Shown here: one piece after another, positions 27,309 to 36,853 of the stretch | Layout of the letters: the number at the start of each line of letters is the position of its first letter | Numbering within the stretch: the first letter of the stretch is position 1 | Assembly (NCBI GenBank): GCA_902786355.1 | Contig: CADABZ010000010.1 | Location: 1 to 64,000 of the forward strand | Length of the DNA stretch: 64,000 nucleotides | Reading direction: 5' to 3' | Source: an uncultured Eubacteriales bacterium | GTDB taxonomy: Bacteria > Bacillota > Clostridia > Peptostreptococcales > Anaerovoracaceae | Program-made: the position numbers and the translations under genes | Notes under the pieces: generated by a model | What the model was told of the DNA's origin: nothing | What the model saw: the letters and a program-made list of their open reading frames with translations, nothing else | Databases searched by the model: none

Positions 27309-28568
27309 TCAGCTGTCTTCTTCTGCCTTATCCTCCACGGATATCCTTGTCATGAGTGCTCTTCTCGCGTCTGCCTTTGTGACTCTCACATGGAAGACCT
27401 TGTGCTTTGACTCGTAGTCGAAGATGTCGCCCTCCTTAGGAAGCCGGTCGAGTTCTATCATGACCCATCCGTTGACAGTGTTGGCATCGGCTTCTATCTC
27501 TTCATCAAAGATCTCGAAGAAGTCCTCAAGGTCTGCACTTCCCGCCACGAGGTAGGTGTTGTCCCCTGCAGGTCTGACTTCCTTGGACGAAACTGTGTCG
27601 TGCTCGTCATAGATATCGCCGACGATCTCCTCGATGATGTCTTCGAGAGTGACAAGTCCAGTCGTTCCGCCGTACTCATCTACGACAATAGCGATGTGAG
27701 TCTTCTTGGCCTGCATCTTCTTGAGAAGGACCGCAGCCTTGATGGTCTCAGCCACATAAGCGACAGGCTTGATTATCTTCTCGACGTCTTTGATCGATCT
27801 GACATTCTTGTTGTAGAAATCCTTCTGGTTGATGACTCCGATTATATTGTCAAGGTCATCCTCATACACAGGAAGCCTCGAAAGGCCGGAGTCGCGGAAA
27901 ACCTGCTTGATTTCCGCAACAGGTGTCCCTTTTTCTATTGCAACGATATCCACCCTCGGTGTGAGTATGTCCATCGCCTCGACATCGTTGAATTCGATCG
28001 CATTGGAGATGAGCTCGCTCTGCTCTTCTCCTATGGCTCCGCCCGCTTCTGCCTCTTCAACGATGGTCAGAAGCTCGTCCTCAGAGAATTCCGGCCCTGT
28101 TTTCTTACCGAACATCTTCTTGAGGAGGACTTTGAGTCCCATGAATATGAAAGTAAGCGGTGTAAGTATGACTATCAGGGCTTTGACAAAAGGTGCCAGG
28201 AACAGTGATACTTCCTCTGCGTATTCTCTCGCTATGATCTTAGGAGAGATCTCGCCGAGCACGAGTACCAGGATAGTGACAAGTACTGTCGCTATCGTCG
28301 GGCCTATCTTCGAGCCCCATACTGAAATACCGTATACTGTTGCCACGGTAGTCATCGCTATATTGGAGATCGTGTTGCCGACGAGGATCGTAGTAATGAG
28401 CTTGTCAAAATTCTCTGTCAGTTCAAGCACGAGCTCCGCTCTCTTGTTGTCATCCGCCGCAAGATTCTTCATCTTGATCTTGTTGACGGACGAAAACGCG
28501 GTCTCTGTGCCCGAGAAGAATGTCGAGCACAGGACCAGCGCTATAATTGCTGCTAAATAGCCGTTCAT
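27309..28568 (-). CDS. CNNM/CorC-type membrane protein (hemolysin family)
   Basis: The 419-residue protein has an N-terminal DUF21 membrane domain with FFSGTETAFSSVN and three to four helices (about 1-160), a CBS pair (about 200-325) with VDEYGGTTGLVTLEDI, and a C-terminal CorC/HlyC domain. The family is linked to magnesium or cobalt efflux and, by old naming, to hemolysin. Substrate is not shown by the sequence. It lies 18 nt downstream of the giant repeat gene, so they may share a transcript. Confidence 0.87.
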   Translation of the reverse strand: MNGYLAAIIALVLCSTFFSGTETAFSSVNKIKMKNLAADDNKRAELVLELTENFDKLITTILVGNTISNIAMTTVATVYGISVWGSKIGPTIATVLVTILVLVLGEISPKIIAREYAEEVSLFLAPFVKALIVILTPLTFIFMGLKVLLKKMFGKKTGPEFSEDELLTIVEEAEAGGAIGEEQSELISNAIEFNDVEAMDILTPRVDIVAIEKGTPVAEIKQVFRDSGLSRLPVYEDDLDNIIGVINQKDFYNKNVRSIKDVEKIIKPVAYVAETIKAAVLLKKMQAKKTHIAIVVDEYGGTTGLVTLEDIIEEIVGDIYDEHDTVSSKEVRPAGDNTYLVAGSADLEDFFEIFDEEIEADANTVNGWVMIELDRLPKEGDIFDYESKHKVFHVRVTKADARRALMTRISVEDKAEEDS

Positions 28569-28586
28569 TGATTATATCTTTTCTTT

Positions 28587-31500
28587 CTATCTGTCGCTGT
28601 CCGCTGATACGATTGCCCAGTCGATGGTCGTATCGATCTCAGGAGCATTGTAGTTCTCGCTGTCATATGTCAGATATGCCTTGGCTGTATATGTTCCGAC
28701 AGCGATCGCCTTGTTGTCCCTGTATCTGACGTCTATTGACTTAGGCACGTTGCGCAGTACGATGCTCTTCTCATATGCATCGTAGACGAAAGGCTTGTCA
28801 TAGCTCCAGTGTACATGTTCGGTATCGTAGTTCGCTTTGTTGATCTTCCACTTGAGATCAGCGATCTCCTCTGCCTCGCAGTTCCTGGTGTCGTATGTAA
28901 GTCTTGCCCTTGCTGTGTATGTGCCTGCATTGATCTTGACGTTGTCAACGTAGACGACTTCAGCATCCTTAGGAAGGCCGATGAGGGAGACTTTCTTAGG
29001 TTTCTCGTCGAACACGAAGAGTGTGCTCTCGTCGTAATCCCATCTTACTGCGGATGTGTTGATCTTTTTCTTCTGGATCCTCCACTTGAGATTGCCGATG
29101 GCCGGCTCTTCATAGTTGTCCTTGTTGCTGTAGTCGAGAATTGCTTCTGCGATATATGTTCCGGCATCGATAGCTGTATTGCCTCTGTATGCAGCAACTC
29201 TGACTCCTTCAGGAAGTCCGACTACGCTGACGCTCTTCTCTTCTCCGCTGTAGATCAGATCATCGCTGTAAGCCCAGCCTGCTCCTGACATATCGTATCT
29301 GGCTTTGTTGATCTTCCACCAGCAGCCTTTTACCGGCTCAGGTGTCTCGAAGTTGACAGGATCTGCCGCTTCGATCTCAGCCATAGCTTCATATTCGCCT
29401 GCTGCAGCTGCCGAGTTGCCTGTATAGGTGACGACAACGTTCTCAGGAAGTCCCTGAAGCTTAACTGTCTTCTCCTCGCCGTCATATGTGAACGCGCCGG
29501 TGTAATCCCAGCGGACGTCTGACATATCTATGCCAGCCTTGCGGATCTCCCATCTGCACTCAGGAAGCACGACTTCTCTGTAGTTGGTATCCTGCGGATT
29601 GACGAGTTTCGCCTTGGCATAATATACGCCGGCATCTGTTGCTGTGTTGTCTTCGTATACTACGTCGAAGCCTTCAGGTACACCTTCGAGCTCCATTACC
29701 GGCTTCTTGCCGCGCAGTCTGTCGAGGAAGCCCTGTTCTACTTCTTTCTCAGCAAGAGCTACGCTCTTAGGAGTTCCGTCATATACGAAAGGTCCTTCGT
29801 AGTTCCATCTGATGCTGCTTATATCCACAGGTGCATCTGCCATTCCTATGCGCCATCTGACTGAACCGAATTCAGGCTTGTAGTAGTTCCTCTCGTCATA
29901 TGTGAACTCTGCCGATGCCTCATACTCTCCGGCATTGATACCGGTGTTGCCTGTATAGGCTGCGGTGACTCCTGCCGGAAGTCCTTTGAGGCTGATGCTT
30001 CTCTCAGCTCCGTTGTATGTGAAGCTGTCGCTATAGTCCCATGCAACATCCGACATATCATATACGGCCTTGTCGATCCTCCAGCTCATGCTGCTGACGG
30101 ATGGCTTGATGTAGTTGTGCTCGTCATATTCGAGATCTGCGCTTGCGGTATAGATTCCTGCTTCTGTCGCAGCATTGTCTGTATAGACCGGTGTCACTCC
30201 TTCAGGCAGACCTGTGAGGAAGATGGATTTCTCTGTTCCATCGTATACATACCTCATATCTCCGGTCCATCTCGCATCTGACATATCGTACTCTGCCTTG
30301 ACGATCTCCCACTTGCAGTCAGCGATCGAAGGAACATTGTAGTTGTCCGGGTTGACCGGCATGAGGTCTGCATGAGCAGTGTATGAGCCTACGATGTCCG
30401 CACTGTTGCCTGTATAGGATACGGTCAGAGTCTCAGGAACACCTGCAAGCTCTACTGTCCATGGCTTGCCGTTATATACGAACGGCTGCGAGTAATCCCA
30501 TCTGAGTCTGCGGATATCCGGCTCTGCCTTTCTGATAGTCCATGTGCAGCTCATCGGTTCAGGAACATCGTAGTTTCCGGTGTTGGTCCTGAATGTCGCA
30601 ACTGCTGTATATGTACCTGCATCTGTCGCGGTGTTGTTCTCATAGTCGACGCTGATGCCCTCAGGGATGCCTGTGACCTCTACTCTCTTAGGAGTGCCGT
30701 CATATACGAACTCTCTGGAGTAATCCCAGCTTGCTCCGGACATATCGTACTCTGCCTTGCCGATGCTCCACGGGAAAGTGATGCTCTCAGGCGAATTGAA
30801 GTTGGCATCGGATGTACGGAAGGATGCTGTTGCGAGGTATTCTCCTGCAAGGAATCCTGTATTGCCCTCGTATGATGCTGTAACGTTCTCAGGGAGGTTG
30901 TACAGCTCGACTTTCTTCCTCTCGCCGTCATAAGTGAATGAACCCGGCTGGTAATCCCACTCTGCTCCTGACATGTCGTAGTCGGCCTTGATGATCTCCC
31001 AGTCGCAGTCCTGTACGCTCGGCACGTTGAAGTTAGCCTCGTCAGAAACTCTGAGTATGGCCTTTGCTGTGTACTTTCCTGCAGCAGTTGCTTCGTTGTT
31101 CCTGTAGTCAGCGCTGACGCCGTTAGGCAGCTGCTCGAGCATTACACTCTGTGTCCTGCCGTTGTATACCTTGGCATCTGTGTAATCCCATCTCACTGCT
31201 GACATCTCATAGTCTGCCTTGACTATCTGCCATCTGCAGCTGTCTACCGAAGGCTTGTTGTAATTGCTCTGGTCGAACGGGATCAGATCTGCTGTGGCTT
31301 CATATACCCCAGTCTCTGCAGCAGCGTTGCCTGAATATACAGCTCTTACTCCTTCCGGAAGTCCTCTGAGCTCTACTTCATGCATCCTGCCGGTATAACT
31401 GAACTCTCCGCTGTAGTTCCACTGTACGGAAGACATATCGTAGTCTGCCTTGGAGATAGTCCACTTGCAGCTGTCGAATTCAGGTACTTTGTAGTTTCTC

Positions 31501-34500
31501 TCATCTGCCGCTCTGAATGTGACGCTTGCCTCATATGTGCCTGCGTCTGTCGCGGTGTTGTTTCTGTATGCCGGAGTCACTCCCTCAGGAAGTCCCTTGA
31601 GGACGACTCTGTGCTCAGTTCCGTCATATGTGAATGGCCTCTCATAATCCCAGTATGCGTGGGACATGTCATAGCTGCCCTTGCCTATCCTCCATGTGAC
31701 ATTCTCAAGTCTTGACGGTGTGTAGTTCTCTGTATCCTCAGGTCTGATCTCTACAGTTCCGACATATGTGCCTGCGTTGCTGGCCCTTGAGTTGCTGTAT
31801 ACAGCATAGCAGCCCTCCGGAACGCCCTGAGCGTATACGACCTTCTCGGTGCCGTCATAGACAAAAGGTTTCTCGTAGTTCCAGGTGATGCCTGTGACAT
31901 CTACAGCTGCCTTATCGATGATCCAGCTGCACTCGCGGAACTCAGGTCTCTCGTAATTCTTCTCGTCGAATGCAAAAGCTGCCTCTGCCATGTAGACGCC
32001 CGCTGCAGTGGCTCTGTTTCCGCTGTAAACCGGTTCAAGTCCGTCCGGAAGTCCGGTGATCACAACTGACTTCTCTTCGCCGTCATATGTGAAGCGTCTC
32101 TCCTCCTGCCACTTGGCATCTCTGAGGTCATATTCAGCCTTCTCGATACTCCAGTCGAGTGTCATGTCAGGAATGCTTGTGTTGAAGTTGGCTGTGTCTG
32201 AAACACTGAACTTCGCAATAGCTGTATAGTCGCCTGCATCTGATGCTGATGCGTTTGTGTATGTCACGTGGACACCTTCCGGAACGCCGACGAGTTTTAC
32301 GCTCTTCTTAGTCCCGTCATATGTGAACGCGCTTGTATAATCCCATACTGCTCCTGTGATGTCCGGATCAGCCTTGCCTATGCTCCATGAATATCCGAGC
32401 GGCTTCGGCGGCAGATAGTTGTCGGCATCGACAGGTGTGAACAGTGCCTTGGCATAATATCTGCCTGCATTGCGGTACTTGTTGAATGCGTACTCAACAT
32501 ATACATCGTCTCCGAGATCGCTGATGATCTCTACCGTCTTGTCTGTTCCGTCGTAGACAAAATCCGAGCAGTCTGTCCACTCGATGTCTGTCTTCTCGAT
32601 CGGTGCTCTGTTGATAGCCCATGTGCAGCCGCTCATCTCAGGGACCTCGTAGTTGAGAGGATCGCTCGGGCTGAGCTCTGCGGTAGCTATGTACTTGCCA
32701 GCGTCGATCTTGTGGTTGTCCTGGTATTCTACGTTGAGGCCTTCAGGCAGTCCTGCAAGGTAGATGCTGTGTTCTCTGCCGTCATATGTAAAAGCTTTGT
32801 CGTAGTCCCAGTATACGCCGGAGATGTCCAGTCTCTGCTTGTTGATCTTCCACTGACAGTCAGCCGGCTGGCGTGCGTACATGTTGTCTGAATCATATTC
32901 AAGCACAGCATGAGCATTATATACACCTGCATTGAATGCGCTTGCATTCTCATAGTCGACATGGATGCCTTCAGGCAGTCCTGTCAGCTCTACTTTCTTA
33001 TTCTGGCCGTCATAAGTGAACGCGCCTGTATAGTCCCATCTGACTCCGGACATATCCAGAACCTTCTTCCTGATCGTCCAGTTCAGAGTCATATCTTCAG
33101 GTGTGAAGTAGTTATGTGTATCCGGGTTGATGAACAGTGCAGATGCCTGATAATCTCCTGCGGATATGCCGCTCTGGTTGCGGTATCTGACCTCGAGCTC
33201 CTCAGGTACTCCTGTGAGCTCTACTGTATGAGTCTCTCTGTCAAACTCAAACGGCTTGTCGTATACCCATCTGACAAGGCCCATATCATATGATGCCTTG
33301 ATGATCTCCCATTCATACTCAACAGGGCCTGAAGCCTTGTAGTTTCCTATTATGGATGCTCTTGCAAGATACTTGCCTGCAGGTGTCTCGGAAGCTCCGT
33401 CATACTCGACCTCGGCATCTTCCGGGAGATTGAGTATGCGTACAGACTTAGGCTGACCGTCGTATACGAACTTGTCATACTCTGACCACTCGAGCATCAG
33501 AGGGTCTATGACAGCTCTCTCGATCTCCCACACACAAGGTGTGATGTCTGCCGGCTTCTCATAATTGACAGCATCATAGCCAAGAGATGCGGATGCTGTA
33601 TATATACCTGCGTTGACAGCGCTGTTGTTCTCATAGCTAGCGGTTACGCCTTCAGGCAGGCCGGTGAGCCTGACTTCCTTGGCCTCTCCGTCGTAGACGA
33701 ACTCACCCTGGTAATCCCAGCGTGCTTTTGACATATCGTATACGGCCTTCTTGACAGACCACTCGTACTCTCTCTGAAGCGTCGGCTCGCTGAAATTGTC
33801 CTTGTCATAGCTGAGTGTGACTCTGGCTGTATATGTGCCTGCTTCGACTGCAGAGTTGCCTTCGTATTCTGCGGTGACTCCTGCTGGAAGTCCTTCGAGC
33901 CATACGTGCTTAGCGCTGCCGTCATATGTCATATCCGGTTCTTCCGACCAGCGGACTCCGGACATGTCCTTGGCTGCTTTCTTGATATGCAGAGTTACAG
34001 GATTGGAGTAGGACTTGCCTACGCTGTTGGCCGCACAAAGTCTGACGAGCCAGCCATCGCATGTTGCAGGCAGGATCGTGTCATGGCTTATCGCCTTCCA
34101 TGTGCCTTCTCCGCCGTCAGGGCTGATCTCGAGAAAACCTGTTACGTTAGGATCTCCTGCGGAAACGATCTCAGGCAGCTCAAAAGGTATCGGCTGTCCG
34201 TATGCGAACTCGTCGACCGGACGCACCTCACCGATCTCAGGCGCACTTGCCCAGATGGCGTAGAGGTCGAGGTCTTCGTCGATGCTGTTGAGTTCCTGCT
34301 CCGGCTTGAACATTCTGCCTGTTCCGTCGGCCTCTGTATTCCATCCGAGGAATACGAGATTCTCTCCCGGGACATCGTACATGAGATTCTCGATGACATA
34401 TCTGAAGTCCGGAACGCTCTTTCTCTCTACAGAAGCTTCTCTGCCGGCGTTCTCATGATATCTGACAATGCATCCCTCTGCGGAGATGACTCTTGCTCTC

Positions 34501-34973
34501 TTGTACTTTCCGGCTTCCTTGACAGCCAGTCTGTCGCAGGAAGTAGTTCCGTCGCCCTTCAGGCTGAAGTTCTCGCCGAGCAGTATGTCCGTTAGCCTTG
34601 CGCACTTCGCGAACATCCTGTTCATGTCAGTGCATGAACGTGTGTCAAAAGAAGATATGTCCAGCTCTCTGAGTCTGGTGCAGCCCTCGAACATCGAGTG
34701 CATATCCGTTACGCCTGTCGTGTCCATTCCGCTGAGATCTGCTGCCTCAAGGCCTTTGCAGCCCTTGAAGAGCTCAGCAAGAGATGCGCCTTCCGGGAAT
34801 GTGACCTCGCCGATGACTGCTGCCTCGGTGATCAGTCCTCTGTAGCTCTCCCACGGGATGCTCCTGCCTTCAAGGCTCTCTGCCTGCCCGCCGTTGATGA
34901 AGAGTCTGCCGGTCTCATCGATCCCCCACAGACATTCTCCCCACTTGTCTACTTTGATGAAATTCTTCTCCAT
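28587..34973 (-). CDS. Giant MBG-repeat protein with BspA-like N-terminus (2128 aa)
   Basis: Residues about 55-150 contain BspA/DUF285-type repeats (MFEGCTRLRELDISSFDT). About 170-245 is a Listeria-Bacteroides (Flg_new) repeat ending FLGWNTEADGTGRMF and DLYAIW. About 260-330 is a beta domain. From about 335 to the end, 23 units of 75-80 residues follow, each with W(D/N)Y, FTYDG, V-L-GLPEGV, N-A-(D/N)AGTYTA and a closing W-I-KA, typical of MBG-type adhesin repeats. Unit 19 has a 25-residue insertion. No signal peptide, LPXTG-like motif or C-terminal membrane helix is visible. Adhesin-like architecture, but its export route is unexplained. AAGGA precedes ATG 34973. Confidence 0.85.
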   Translation of the reverse strand: MEKNFIKVDKWGECLWGIDETGRLFINGGQAESLEGRSIPWESYRGLITEAAVIGEVTFPEGASLAELFKGCKGLEAADLSGMDTTGVTDMHSMFEGCTRLRELDISSFDTRSCTDMNRMFAKCARLTDILLGENFSLKGDGTTSCDRLAVKEAGKYKRARVISAEGCIVRYHENAGREASVERKSVPDFRYVIENLMYDVPGENLVFLGWNTEADGTGRMFKPEQELNSIDEDLDLYAIWASAPEIGEVRPVDEFAYGQPIPFELPEIVSAGDPNVTGFLEISPDGGEGTWKAISHDTILPATCDGWLVRLCAANSVGKSYSNPVTLHIKKAAKDMSGVRWSEEPDMTYDGSAKHVWLEGLPAGVTAEYEGNSAVEAGTYTARVTLSYDKDNFSEPTLQREYEWSVKKAVYDMSKARWDYQGEFVYDGEAKEVRLTGLPEGVTASYENNSAVNAGIYTASASLGYDAVNYEKPADITPCVWEIERAVIDPLMLEWSEYDKFVYDGQPKSVRILNLPEDAEVEYDGASETPAGKYLARASIIGNYKASGPVEYEWEIIKASYDMGLVRWVYDKPFEFDRETHTVELTGVPEELEVRYRNQSGISAGDYQASALFINPDTHNYFTPEDMTLNWTIRKKVLDMSGVRWDYTGAFTYDGQNKKVELTGLPEGIHVDYENASAFNAGVYNAHAVLEYDSDNMYARQPADCQWKINKQRLDISGVYWDYDKAFTYDGREHSIYLAGLPEGLNVEYQDNHKIDAGKYIATAELSPSDPLNYEVPEMSGCTWAINRAPIEKTDIEWTDCSDFVYDGTDKTVEIISDLGDDVYVEYAFNKYRNAGRYYAKALFTPVDADNYLPPKPLGYSWSIGKADPDITGAVWDYTSAFTYDGTKKSVKLVGVPEGVHVTYTNASASDAGDYTAIAKFSVSDTANFNTSIPDMTLDWSIEKAEYDLRDAKWQEERRFTYDGEEKSVVITGLPDGLEPVYSGNRATAAGVYMAEAAFAFDEKNYERPEFRECSWIIDKAAVDVTGITWNYEKPFVYDGTEKVVYAQGVPEGCYAVYSNSRASNAGTYVGTVEIRPEDTENYTPSRLENVTWRIGKGSYDMSHAYWDYERPFTYDGTEHRVVLKGLPEGVTPAYRNNTATDAGTYEASVTFRAADERNYKVPEFDSCKWTISKADYDMSSVQWNYSGEFSYTGRMHEVELRGLPEGVRAVYSGNAAAETGVYEATADLIPFDQSNYNKPSVDSCRWQIVKADYEMSAVRWDYTDAKVYNGRTQSVMLEQLPNGVSADYRNNEATAAGKYTAKAILRVSDEANFNVPSVQDCDWEIIKADYDMSGAEWDYQPGSFTYDGERKKVELYNLPENVTASYEGNTGFLAGEYLATASFRTSDANFNSPESITFPWSIGKAEYDMSGASWDYSREFVYDGTPKRVEVTGIPEGISVDYENNTATDAGTYTAVATFRTNTGNYDVPEPMSCTWTIRKAEPDIRRLRWDYSQPFVYNGKPWTVELAGVPETLTVSYTGNSADIVGSYTAHADLMPVNPDNYNVPSIADCKWEIVKAEYDMSDARWTGDMRYVYDGTEKSIFLTGLPEGVTPVYTDNAATEAGIYTASADLEYDEHNYIKPSVSSMSWRIDKAVYDMSDVAWDYSDSFTYNGAERSISLKGLPAGVTAAYTGNTGINAGEYEASAEFTYDERNYYKPEFGSVRWRIGMADAPVDISSIRWNYEGPFVYDGTPKSVALAEKEVEQGFLDRLRGKKPVMELEGVPEGFDVVYEDNTATDAGVYYAKAKLVNPQDTNYREVVLPECRWEIRKAGIDMSDVRWDYTGAFTYDGEEKTVKLQGLPENVVVTYTGNSAAAAGEYEAMAEIEAADPVNFETPEPVKGCWWKINKARYDMSGAGWAYSDDLIYSGEEKSVSVVGLPEGVRVAAYRGNTAIDAGTYIAEAILDYSNKDNYEEPAIGNLKWRIQKKKINTSAVRWDYDESTLFVFDEKPKKVSLIGLPKDAEVVYVDNVKINAGTYTARARLTYDTRNCEAEEIADLKWKINKANYDTEHVHWSYDKPFVYDAYEKSIVLRNVPKSIDVRYRDNKAIAVGTYTAKAYLTYDSENYNAPEIDTTIDWAIVSADSDR

Positions 34974-35105
34974 ATCTGTTGTCCTTATCTATTGATAATG
35001 TGCCGCTGCCCGCGGCCATAGGTAACATAAATATACATAGTAGATTATATAATAACAGCTTCACAAAATGAAGAGAAAATACAACTGCGAAAAGGGCTTT
35101 GCAGA

Positions 35106-35141
35106 CAAAAAACAAACGGGCGGGGCTTTGCAGCCCCGCCC
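35106..35141 (-). terminator. Terminator of the metNIQ operon
   Basis: GGGCGGGGC and GCCCCGCCC pair around a 6-nt loop on the minus strand, followed by GTTTGTTTTTTG. Confidence 0.85.
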
Positions 35142-35158
35142 GCGCGGTTGGTTTGTTT

Positions 35159-35196
35159 GGCAGGAAGCCGGTCTTATGTGACCGTGGCTTCCTGCC
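35159..35196. terminator. Second long hairpin downstream of metQ
   Basis: GGCAGGAAGCC and GGCTTCCTGCC form an 11-bp perfect stem with an inner GGTC/GACC pair. On the plus strand it is followed by TTTCTCTCTT. It stands between metQ and the terminator at 35106-35141. Confidence 0.6.
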
Positions 35197-35255
35197 TTTC
35201 TCTCTTAGTTTACCCCCGACTATTTTGCAATGCTATTGAGGTATATGGCTTCTGA

Positions 35256-36095
35256 TCAGAACTTTGCCTGAACTGCGCCCTTGAACTGCTCGTCGATGAA
35301 TGCTTTTACCTCATCTGTCTGAACCGCTGCTACGAGAGCCTTGGTCTTCTCGCTTTCCTCATTGCCTGCATTAACAACGATGACATTTACATAGGTCTCA
35401 GCTGCTTCTGAATCTCCGGCCTCATATGCGATTGCGTCATCTGTTGTAAGTCCTGCTCCGAGCGCGTAGTTGGCGTTGATTACTCCGATGGCCAGGTCAG
35501 GAAGTGATGCTGGGATTGTTGCTGCTTCGAGCTCTACGATTTCTACGTTCTTAGGGTTATCAACGATATCTGCTACGGTAGCTTCGAGTCCTACGCCGTC
35601 CTTGAGTGTGAGTACTCCGTTGGCAGCAAGGAGCTGGAGTGCTCTGGCTTCATTGGTTACGTCGTTAGGAACACCGATCTTGTCTCCTTCAGCAAGCTCA
35701 TCGAAGGATGCCTTGGATCCCTTGTATGCACCCATTGCTTCATAGTGTACGTTTCCTACAGCTACGAGATTCGTTCCGTTTTCGCTGTTGTACTGATCGA
35801 GATATGGAATGTGCTGGAAGTAGTTGGCATCTACGTCACCTTCTGTTGTAGCTACGTTAGGCTGTACATAGTCATCGAACTCGACTACTTCGAGTGTCCA
35901 TCCTTCCTCAGCGAGCTTGTCTTTTACTGAATTGAGGATCTCTGCATGTGGTGTAGGGGATGCTGCGACCTTGATCGTCTTATCCTCTCCGCCGGCTTCT
36001 GTGCTTTCTCCTCCGCCGGAGCCGCCGCAGGCAGTGAATGCGAATACAAGTGCGAGTACGAGTGCGAGTACGCTTAATTTTCTGAGATTCTTCAT
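35256..36095 (-). CDS. metQ: Methionine-binding lipoprotein MetQ
   Basis: The 279-residue protein has a lipoprotein signal peptide (lipobox FTAC, Cys22 region) and the NlpA/MetQ fold: VAASPTPHAEIL, VQPNVATTEGDVDANYFQH and ARALQLL. It captures methionine outside the membrane and hands it to MetI. AAGGAGAACC precedes ATG 36095. It is the third gene of metN-metI-metQ, which supports the substrate; related NlpA proteins can bind other ligands. Confidence 0.92.
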   Translation of the reverse strand: MKNLRKLSVLALVLALVFAFTACGGSGGGESTEAGGEDKTIKVAASPTPHAEILNSVKDKLAEEGWTLEVVEFDDYVQPNVATTEGDVDANYFQHIPYLDQYNSENGTNLVAVGNVHYEAMGAYKGSKASFDELAEGDKIGVPNDVTNEARALQLLAANGVLTLKDGVGLEATVADIVDNPKNVEIVELEAATIPASLPDLAIGVINANYALGAGLTTDDAIAYEAGDSEAAETYVNVIVVNAGNEESEKTKALVAAVQTDEVKAFIDEQFKGAVQAKF

Positions 36096-36189
36096 GGTTG
36101 GTTCTCCTTTCCCTTTTTACCTTAGACTTTTATATCTGAGTTATTTGTATCAATTGTTATCTGCAGGTATGCGTCCCTCTCTGCTCCGA

Positions 36190-36852
36190 TCAGCTGATGC
36201 GGTTATCCAGCTTTGAGGCTATCCTTATGCCTGCTTCCTGCATTACCTGCACGAGTATGACGAGAATGATGATCGTTATCCACATTATTGCAGGCTGGAA
36301 TCTGTAAAGTCCGTATCTTATCGCCACGTCGCCGAGGCCTCCGCCTCCGACTGTCCCTGCCATGGCTGAATACCCGAGGATGTTGATCATTGCTACAGCA
36401 GCCCCGTTGAGAAGTGATGGCCTGCCTTCAAGCAGGAGGACTTTCCATATGATCTGGAAAGTGCCGGCTCCCATTGCCTGGGCTGCTTCGATCACTCCCG
36501 GATCGACTTCCATCAGGGACTGCTCCACGAGCCTCGCTACGAACGGTGCTGCCGCTACTATCAGGGCTGCCGTTATAGCTTTTGGCCCTATACCTGTCCC
36601 GATCACTTTGCGGATGTATGGCATGAGAGCTATCATCAGGATCAGGAACGGTACCGATCTTATAACGTTCACTATGAAGCCCATCACCTTGTTGTAGAGT
36701 CCCATAGGTTTGATCCCGTTAGGCGATGTGATGATCAGTGAAACTCCGATCGGGAGGCCTATAAGATACGATACAAGAGTTCCGACCAGAGTCATCAGCA
36801 GTGTCTTGACGGTCTCTTCGCCGAGCAGTGTGATAAGTGTGTGCGTATCCAT
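36190..36852 (-). CDS. metI: Methionine ABC transporter permease MetI
   Basis: The 220-residue membrane protein has five helices and the MetI EAA-type loop EAAQAMGAGTFQIIWKVLL, which contacts the ATPase. YNKVMGFIVNVIRSVPFLILM is also family-typical. It forms the membrane channel of the methionine importer as a homodimer. It starts 1 nt after the metN stop. Confidence 0.94.
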   Translation of the reverse strand: MDTHTLITLLGEETVKTLLMTLVGTLVSYLIGLPIGVSLIITSPNGIKPMGLYNKVMGFIVNVIRSVPFLILMIALMPYIRKVIGTGIGPKAITAALIVAAAPFVARLVEQSLMEVDPGVIEAAQAMGAGTFQIIWKVLLLEGRPSLLNGAAVAMINILGYSAMAGTVGGGGLGDVAIRYGLYRFQPAIMWITIIILVILVQVMQEAGIRIASKLDNRIS

Positions 36853-36853
36853 A

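Noticed and set aside
28587..34973. Several plus-strand and alternate-frame long open frames inside the repeat gene
   Set aside because: They mirror the repetitive coding sequence in other frames, lack ribosome sites, and show no recognisable protein features.
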